Assembly (NCBI GenBank): GCA_023136155.1
Contig: JAGLRT010000164.1
Location: forward strand, 1-10,642
Length of the DNA: 10,642 nt
Direction of reading: 5' to 3'
DNA from: Methanosarcinales archaeon
GTDB taxonomy: Archaea > Halobacteriota > Methanosarcinia > Methanosarcinales > Methanocomedenaceae
Of the stretch, positions 7,069 to 10,642 are shown piece after piece. The number at the start of each line of letters is the position of its first letter. The first letter of the stretch is position 1. The notes beneath the pieces were generated by a model. It worked only from the letters and a program-made list of their open reading frames with translations. It was not told the DNA's origin and ran no database searches. Both the position numbers and the translations under genes were made by a program.

Positions 7069-7307
7069 TAATTAAATGGGATTAATAGGAACAAATTGTT
7101 TAGTTTAAGTATAAGAAGACTCTGTATTGTAAGTACGGAGATAGTTATTGAAGGATATAAGAGACTGATAAACAACCAGGACATTGGAGTTAAATAAAAT
7201 GTATGTCCCACTGCATGAAGACCCATTCCCATCATAAGATTTTAGGATGAAATTAATTTTATATAAAAAGTTTTAAGTACATTTTAATTAAACTGGAGGT
7301 TTGATAT
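7069..7307. promoter_or_regulatory. Intergenic region between taw1 and the secreted protein gene
   Basis: It holds, in order, a weak hairpin (CTCTGTA 7120-7126 with TACGGAG 7134-7140, one G-T pair), copy A of a direct repeat (7157-7212), a TATA box TATATAAAA (about 7260-7268), and a strong Shine-Dalgarno GGAGGT (7295-7300) seven bases before ATG 7308. The promoter assignment for the next gene is good. Confidence 0.6.
7157..7212 (+). repeat. Direct repeat copy A
   Basis: Shares CAGGACATTGGAG and ATGTCCCACT, plus an ATAA...GAGA lead-in, with 8630-8687. In both copies GGACAT and ATGTCC form an inverted repeat whose arms start exactly 24 bases apart. The downstream ATG here opens only a 15-codon frame ending at a TGA, so this copy looks like a fragment. 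Confidence 0.65.
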
Positions 7308-8375
7308 ATGAAAAATCAATCAATCATTCTTGTAATCTTTCTGGTCCTAGCCTTATTGGTAGTACCTGTGGCTAATGCTGATAAATCCAATGCTAATCTG
7401 GTACAGGAGCTATCCGCATTGGATTCTTTTCATCCTGAATTGAGCAACGATTCATATAAGGAATGGCACTATTTCAACATCATAGATGAGACCAATGACC
7501 TGAAATTCTTTGTGACTTTTAATGTAGGTGGGAATCAGACAGAATCAACTGGATACGGTATTGTGTTGATGGCTTACATGATAGGTGATTATCCGAGTGC
7601 TACCCAGGAATATTACTCCATCCAATCTATTGATGTTTCAGATGATTCTCCTGATCTTACATTCAATGATAACAATTATGTCAGACTGATGCCAAACGGT
7701 TACAGGGTCAATGCTGAGATAAATGGAACTGATGTATATGGAAATCCGATTCATATAATCTATGATGCAACGTATATCCCAAAAGCTGACCCTACCCAAA
7801 TATTCAACGGCGATATCGGTGATACACCTGGCGACATGAATTGGGTCAGTGCTGCGCCTGCGTGCAAGGTAGAAGGGAGTCTGACCATCAATGAAGTCAA
7901 ATATAACCTGGACGGCGTCCGGGGCTACCATGACCACAACTTTGGCATTTGGGATTGGGGCGATAACATAGGATGGGACTGGGGACAGGCCATAGAAATG
8001 AATTACGATGATCCGGATACTGATGTTGGAAGATACACTATCGTACTGGGCAGACTGACCGATGGAAGTCATATTCCAGATACTGGAAATCGGTTACTAC
8101 TATGGAAAAATAAAGCCCAGATCGGTATTTTCCAGAATGTGGAATTTAAATATGTTATGATGGGGCTTTATCCTGAATACATCACTGCAACAGCACAATC
8201 TGATGTCGATTCTGTCACATCGGTATTCCATACCTCAAGTGCCATGCCCATCAGAATAGATCCGAACCTGGACTTTATTATATGGGAACTAACAGGTATC
8301 TATACAGTGACCGGTACAATAGACGGCAAATCCATTAACTTCTGTACAGAAGGTTTTGCCGAATACGCGTATTAG
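7308..8375 (+). CDS. Secreted CrtC/AttH-like (lipocalin-fold hydratase family) protein
   Basis: A 355-residue protein with a clear signal peptide (hydrophobic 5-22, likely cut after ANA at 24). The mature part resembles the CrtC/AttH group of double lipocalin-like proteins: KEWHYFNIID (51-60) matches their EWxYF opening, and GYHDHNFGIWDW...GWDWGQ (206-227) matches their YxDHxWG...WxW signature. Known members include carotenoid 1,2-hydratases and related terpenoid hydratase or cyclase-like enzymes; the substrate here is unknown, and an exported archaeal member is unusual. C186 and C346 could form a disulphide. It is a single-gene unit: TATA at 7260, GGAGGT seven bases before the ATG, hairpin terminator at 8389. 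Direct repeats lie on both sides. Fold call moderate, function not assigned. Confidence 0.65.
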   Translation: MKNQSIILVIFLVLALLVVPVANADKSNANLVQELSALDSFHPELSNDSYKEWHYFNIIDETNDLKFFVTFNVGGNQTESTGYGIVLMAYMIGDYPSATQEYYSIQSIDVSDDSPDLTFNDNNYVRLMPNGYRVNAEINGTDVYGNPIHIIYDATYIPKADPTQIFNGDIGDTPGDMNWVSAAPACKVEGSLTINEVKYNLDGVRGYHDHNFGIWDWGDNIGWDWGQAIEMNYDDPDTDVGRYTIVLGRLTDGSHIPDTGNRLLLWKNKAQIGIFQNVEFKYVMMGLYPEYITATAQSDVDSVTSVFHTSSAMPIRIDPNLDFIIWELTGIYTVTGTIDGKSINFCTEGFAEYAY

Positions 8376-8388
8376 ACAATTAGAAATG

Positions 8389-8422
8389 ACCCGGCGGGCA
8401 TATTTTCGATATCTTGCCGGGT
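8389..8422 (+). terminator. Hairpin terminator after the secreted protein gene
   Basis: ACCCGGC (8389-8395) pairs perfectly with GCCGGGT (8416-8422), a 7-bp GC-rich stem with a 20-nt loop, followed by TTTGTTGATTTTTATT. It starts 13 bases after the stop codon. Good structure plus T-rich tail. Confidence 0.65.
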
Positions 8423-8489
8423 TTGTTGATTTTTATTCTGGTCTTCATTGAATCTGGGTTAGGTATTACAATGATTGCAATGATTATTT

Positions 8490-8515
8490 TCGTGATAACC
8501 TATCAAATATCACGA
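8490..8515. repeat. Inverted repeat TCGTGATA / TATCACGA
   Basis: An 8-bp perfect inverted repeat with a 10-bp spacer (8490-8497 and 8508-8515) in a gene-free stretch. No gene starts nearby on either strand, so its role is unclear; a regulator site or a relic of a mobile element end are both possible. Confidence 0.35.
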
Positions 8516-8581
8516 TAAATTTTATGAAAATGTATAAGGAATTCATCTTGGATATTAAAATAATAACACGAGCATTAACCG

Positions 8582-8622
8582 GATGCCTCGGACAGAGCGT
8601 AGCGACGTCCGGGGTTCGTGAC
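8582..8622 (+). repeat. REP-like palindrome, copy 1
   Basis: GATGCCTCGGAC, loop AGAGCGTAGCGAC, GTCCGGGGTTCGTGAC. The stem CCTCGGAC/GTCCGGGG (8586-8593 and 8607-8614) has eight pairs with one T-G. The same layout, with compensating stem changes, occurs at 9553-9594. Confidence 0.65.
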
Positions 8623-8629
8623 TTGAAGC

Positions 8630-8687
8630 ATAAAAGAGAATGAAAAATAAACAGGACATTGGAGGTTAAAAAAAATCATGTCCCACT
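8630..8687 (+). repeat. Direct repeat copy B
   Basis: Second copy of the element at 7157-7212, same orientation. It has GGAGG (8661-8665) and an ATG at 8678 beginning MSHY, against MSHC in copy A, so the shared segment looks like a promoter-proximal gene start or a mobile element end. Confidence 0.65.
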
Positions 8688-8693
8688 ATGGGT

Positions 8694-8890
8694 TAAAATC
8701 CCCCCGTCCGGGTCTGCTCCCGGACGAAGAGAACAGGAAGTGCGGTATCGTGAGGTGCTGTGCGGCGTTCCCTAGTATCGGCAGCCACAGCCCTGAGCGC
8801 AAGCGAACCAGAGGTGGCCTTAGCGATTGGCGACACTCCCAGTCACAGTGGAAGCTTGAGCAGAATACAATCGCTGGGGTGGCAAAACTC
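8694..8890. other. GC-rich structured island, possible IS remnant or RNA
   Basis: This segment is visibly richer in G+C than the DNA on either side. It opens with a perfect 8-bp hairpin, CGTCCGGG, TCTGCT, CCCGGACG (8705-8726), and contains a second stem, GCCAC (8784-8788) with GTGGC (8814-8818), around GAGCGCAAGCGAA, a string like the loops of the two REP copies. A 74-codon plus frame (8678-8902) and a 76-codon minus frame (8686-8916) cross it, but neither resembles a protein I know. It may be the decayed end of an insertion sequence (IS200/IS605-type ends carry hairpins) or a structured RNA. I cannot decide from sequence alone. Confidence 0.4.
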
Positions 8891-8945
8891 ATGCTCGTAT
8901 AGGATAAGAATTTCAATCACAAATCCTGAATTTTAATTTTGGCAC

Positions 8946-9200
8946 TTATTTATCATATACGTTCTTCCTATGACCAACTTTTAAAATTAATATGTGAAGT
9001 TTTTTATTATCAACATCCATTATGACTCTATAATCACCCACACGTATCTTATAACCTGGATCTCCAACAAGTTTGGTTACAAACACTTCAGGCCTTATTC
9101 TAATCCTTTCTAATACTGCAATTATTCGCTTTTGATCGTTTTTTTCCATCTTTTTAAGCTGTCTAAGAGCTTTGTCTGAGAAAATGATGTCATAAGTCAT
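8946..9200 (-). CDS. RelE/ParE-family toxin
   Basis: An 84-residue protein, typical RelE length. It shows the family pattern: YDIIFSDKALRQLKKM at the N-terminus, a helical hairpin, then KLVGDPGYKIRVGDYRVIMDVD (43-64) and ILKVGHRKNVYDK at the C-terminus. Basic residues in the RelE catalytic surface are present (R53, R58, R78), as is Y82, so it may be an active ribosome-dependent mRNA endonuclease. RelE-type toxins halt translation when the labile antitoxin is lost. The ATG at 9200 overlaps the antitoxin TGA as ATGA, so the pair is translationally coupled and co-transcribed, antitoxin first. No frameshift or truncation seen. Confidence 0.9.
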   Translation of the reverse strand: MTYDIIFSDKALRQLKKMEKNDQKRIIAVLERIRIRPEVFVTKLVGDPGYKIRVGDYRVIMDVDNKKLHILILKVGHRKNVYDK

Positions 9201-9415
9201 AGTCCCAGCTCTTTCTTGACCTGCGCTAAGGTATGGGACTTGCCTGCTTTTATTTCAACACGGGCTTGTGCTATCTCCCTTTTTGTCTCTTCACTAAGTT
9301 CTTGAGAATCTTCCACTAAATCCCAGATTACTTCCTCATAAGTTTCTTTTATAGTGAATTTCCTTTTAATGAGCTCTTTTTGCAGTTCTTCACTTATTTG
9401 GATTGAAGTTACCAT
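9197..9415 (-). CDS. Antitoxin of the RelE-type pair (ribbon-helix-helix-like)
   Basis: A 72-residue acidic protein directly upstream of the toxin. Its N-terminus (MVTSIQISEELQKELIKRK) has the beta-strand then helix look of a ribbon-helix-helix DNA-binding domain, followed by a second helix (ETYEEVIWDLVEDS). The C-terminal helical segment (about 40-72, with alternating Glu/Lys) would wrap the toxin. Start ATG 9415 has GGTGA six bases upstream. The promoter upstream carries three 10-bp-spaced copies of YYATAG, consistent with autoregulation by antitoxin or toxin-antitoxin complex. Which RHH subfamily it belongs to cannot be told from sequence by eye. Confidence 0.82.
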   Translation of the reverse strand: MVTSIQISEELQKELIKRKFTIKETYEEVIWDLVEDSQELSEETKREIAQARVEIKAGKSHTLAQVKKELGL

Positions 9416-9424
9416 GTCAATTCA

Positions 9425-9458
9425 CCATAGCAAACCATAGTTTATTATAGCATATATG
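9425..9458 (-). promoter_or_regulatory. Promoter and operator repeats of the toxin-antitoxin operon
   Basis: On the plus strand CCATAG occurs at 9425-9430 and 9435-9440, and TTATAG at 9445-9450, exactly 10 bp apart, so all copies face the same side of the helix. TATA-like strings overlap or adjoin them on the minus strand (TATAATAA near 9443-9450, ATATATG near 9452-9458). Binding here would block transcription of the pair. Confidence 0.55.
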
Positions 9459-9552
9459 TTTTACCTTCTTTTTGCTCACATCAAACTTTTTGACAAATGG
9501 CACATTCATATCTGCTTATTACTCATCCTAACAACCAACCTCCGACCAAGTT

Positions 9553-9594
9553 GATGCCCCGGATTTGAGCGAAGCGAAATTCGGAGTACGTGAC
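9553..9594 (+). repeat. REP-like palindrome, copy 2
   Basis: GATGCCCCGGATTT, GAGCGAAGCG, AAATTCGGAGTACGTGAC. Stem CCGGATTT (9559-9566) with AAATTCGG (9577-9584), one G-T pair. It shares GATGCC, GAGCGwAGCGA and TmCGTGAC with copy 1, but the stem sequence differs, so structure rather than sequence is kept. Confidence 0.65.
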
Positions 9595-9648
9595 GAATTG
9601 TTATTGCATAACTCAATGGCTTTGTTTTGAAAATCGTAATATATTTCG

Positions 9649-9698
9649 ACTTAATACACAGATTTCTGACTTTATACACAGGATGTACTTTACACACA
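9649..9698 (+). repeat. Three 12-bp direct repeats ACTTWAYACACA
   Basis: ACTTAATACACA at 9649-9660, ACTTTATACACA at 9669-9680, ACTTTACACACA at 9687-9698, with periods of 20 and 18 bp (about two helical turns). They lie 55-105 bases upstream of the HD-domain gene at 9753. A regulator binding array is likely; nothing else explains this stretch. Confidence 0.55.
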
Positions 9699-9752
9699 AA
9701 GCCCACTGAATAAATCCAAGTTTTTATGTGTCATATGTACTTTTAATCATAC

Positions 9753-10642
9753 ATGCAGCTAGGTGGCACAGTTCATGACCCCTTACACGGGCACGTACAT
9801 ATCAGCCAGCTGGAATCAATGCTTATTTCCACGCGTGAGGTGCAACGTCTGCGCCGTATCCAGCAATTAGGGCTGGCCGATATTGCATTTCCTGGAGCCA
9901 ACCACACCCGGTATGAGCACAGCATTGGCACCATGCACGTGGCAAATATGATGGGGCATGCCTTGGGTCTGGAAGAACAGGAAATCCTGAAGATCAGGGT
10001 TGCCGGGGTGCTGCATGATGTGGGACATTCTGCATATTCCCATTCAGTGGAATCTGTACTTGCAAGGAACCCAAGTCTTATGCCAGTGATTGATGGTGAG
10101 CGGTTTTCCAGCCATGAAATGTTTACCAGTTATATTATAAGGAACAATTTTCCAAAATATGATCATATTGCCAATGAGGTCACTACCGTTTTCGATGTCG
10201 ATGCCTCTGAGTTCTTTTCAGAGATATCTGCAATGGCTATCGGAAATATTAGTGGAAACCACAAACCCTATCTTGCACAGATAATATCAGGAGACATCGA
10301 TGCGGACCGCATAGACTTTCTCGTGCGCGATTCATACCACACAGGTGTATCCCTTGGTTTGATAGATGTGGAGCAAATTGTGGATAGCCTCACCCTCCAC
10401 GACGGTCGGGTGGTTCTGGGCGGCCACGATAGTTATAGTGAGGATATGGCACTGGCAGCAGCAGAATCCATGCTCATTGCACGTTCACACCATTATTCTG
10501 CCATCATCCATAATCCTGTTACCCAGAGTGTACGTGCAATGCTGCTAAGAGCACTGGAAGATACCCTGGATAACATTGAAAACAAAAATGAAAAAATGCT
10601 TGCGATATCAGAATTTTTCACGATTTTCAATGATGGGGACCT
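9753..10642 (+). CDS. HD-domain dNTP triphosphohydrolase-like protein (3' end outside window)
   Basis: The frame is open from ATG 9753 to the window end (296 codons seen). The family signature is complete: start motif GGTVHDPLHGHVHIS, then LRRIQQLGLADIAFPGANHTRYEHSIGT with the first metal His, VAGVLHDVGHSAYSHS with the HD pair, and ISGDIDADRIDFLVRDSYHTG with the downstream Asp. This is the SAMHD1/dGTPase-like HD superfamily, which hydrolyses dNTPs to nucleoside and triphosphate; substrate preference cannot be told. The start is fixed by TAA at 9744-9746. No Shine-Dalgarno is visible; a weak TATA-like TTTTTATG at about 9720-9727 would place the transcript start near the ATG, so it may be leaderless. 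Confidence 0.88.
   Translation, partial: MQLGGTVHDPLHGHVHISQLESMLISTREVQRLRRIQQLGLADIAFPGANHTRYEHSIGTMHVANMMGHALGLEEQEILKIRVAGVLHDVGHSAYSHSVESVLARNPSLMPVIDGERFSSHEMFTSYIIRNNFPKYDHIANEVTTVFDVDASEFFSEISAMAIGNISGNHKPYLAQIISGDIDADRIDFLVRDSYHTGVSLGLIDVEQIVDSLTLHDGRVVLGGHDSYSEDMALAAAESMLIARSHHYSAIIHNPVTQSVRAMLLRALEDTLDNIENKNEKMLAISEFFTIFNDGD

Noticed and set aside
8694..8890. RNase P RNA or SRP RNA
   Set aside because: I see none of the conserved sequence blocks of either RNA, and the segment is too short for either full RNA.
8678..8902. 74-codon open frame starting MSHYGLKSPRP as a protein gene
   Set aside because: It crosses a hairpin-rich GC island, shows no known domain, and an open frame is expected by chance in GC-rich DNA. 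The good GGAGG before it may be a relic of a mobile element gene start.
9506..9706. 66-codon minus-strand frame
   Set aside because: It is built from the REP palindrome and the direct repeats, with no recognisable protein features.
1..10642. CRISPR array, tRNA or rRNA genes
   Set aside because: No regularly spaced repeat-spacer units, cloverleaf-like segments or rRNA conserved blocks were seen on reading through.

Overview
The window comes from a methanogen-type euryarchaeon, most likely in or near the Methanosarcinales (methanogen or ANME relative). Evidence: the C-terminal half of a Hef-type XPF nuclease, an Orc1/Cdc6 initiator, the small subunit of DNA polymerase D, archaeal Taw1 (wyosine tRNA modification), an ER/archaeal-type signal peptidase, a UPF0147 protein, TATA-box promoters, and Shine-Dalgarno sites of the GGAGGTGA type. 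The lineage is inferred from protein character, not from a database search.

Layout. 1-1404: the end of hef, convergent with a zinc-ribbon protein of the Sjogren/scleroderma autoantigen 1 family. 1405-1547: a very AT-rich divergent promoter region with short direct repeats. 1548-1826: the UPF0147 gene. 1827-2600: about 770 bases without a gene, very AT-rich, just upstream of cdc6. It holds two 22-bp origin-recognition-box-like elements in opposite orientation (1841-1862 and 2352-2373, 18/22 identical), a weaker third copy and a partial copy in the cdc6 promoter; I read this as a chromosomal replication origin (oriC). 2601-3923: orc1/cdc6. 3958-4536: signal peptidase, convergent with cdc6 and divergent from the next gene. 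4586-7068: polymerase D small subunit and taw1, overlapping by four bases.

7069-9752 looks accessory. It holds a secreted CrtC/AttH (lipocalin-like hydratase fold) protein with its own promoter and terminator, bracketed by two direct repeats of about 57 bp; a GC-rich, hairpin-bearing island (about 8690-8890) that may be an insertion-sequence remnant or structured RNA; two copies of a REP-like palindrome; and a RelB/RelE-type toxin-antitoxin pair with a 10-bp-periodic repeat in its promoter. 9753-10642: the start of an HD-domain dNTP triphosphohydrolase-like gene cut by the window edge, with three 12-bp direct repeats upstream.

The core half is a replication and repair neighbourhood: Orc1/Cdc6 would bind the origin next to its own gene, polymerase D is the presumed replicative polymerase, and Hef processes stalled forks. 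The strongest non-gene signal is the oriC architecture and the paired palindromes around the cdc6 promoter.
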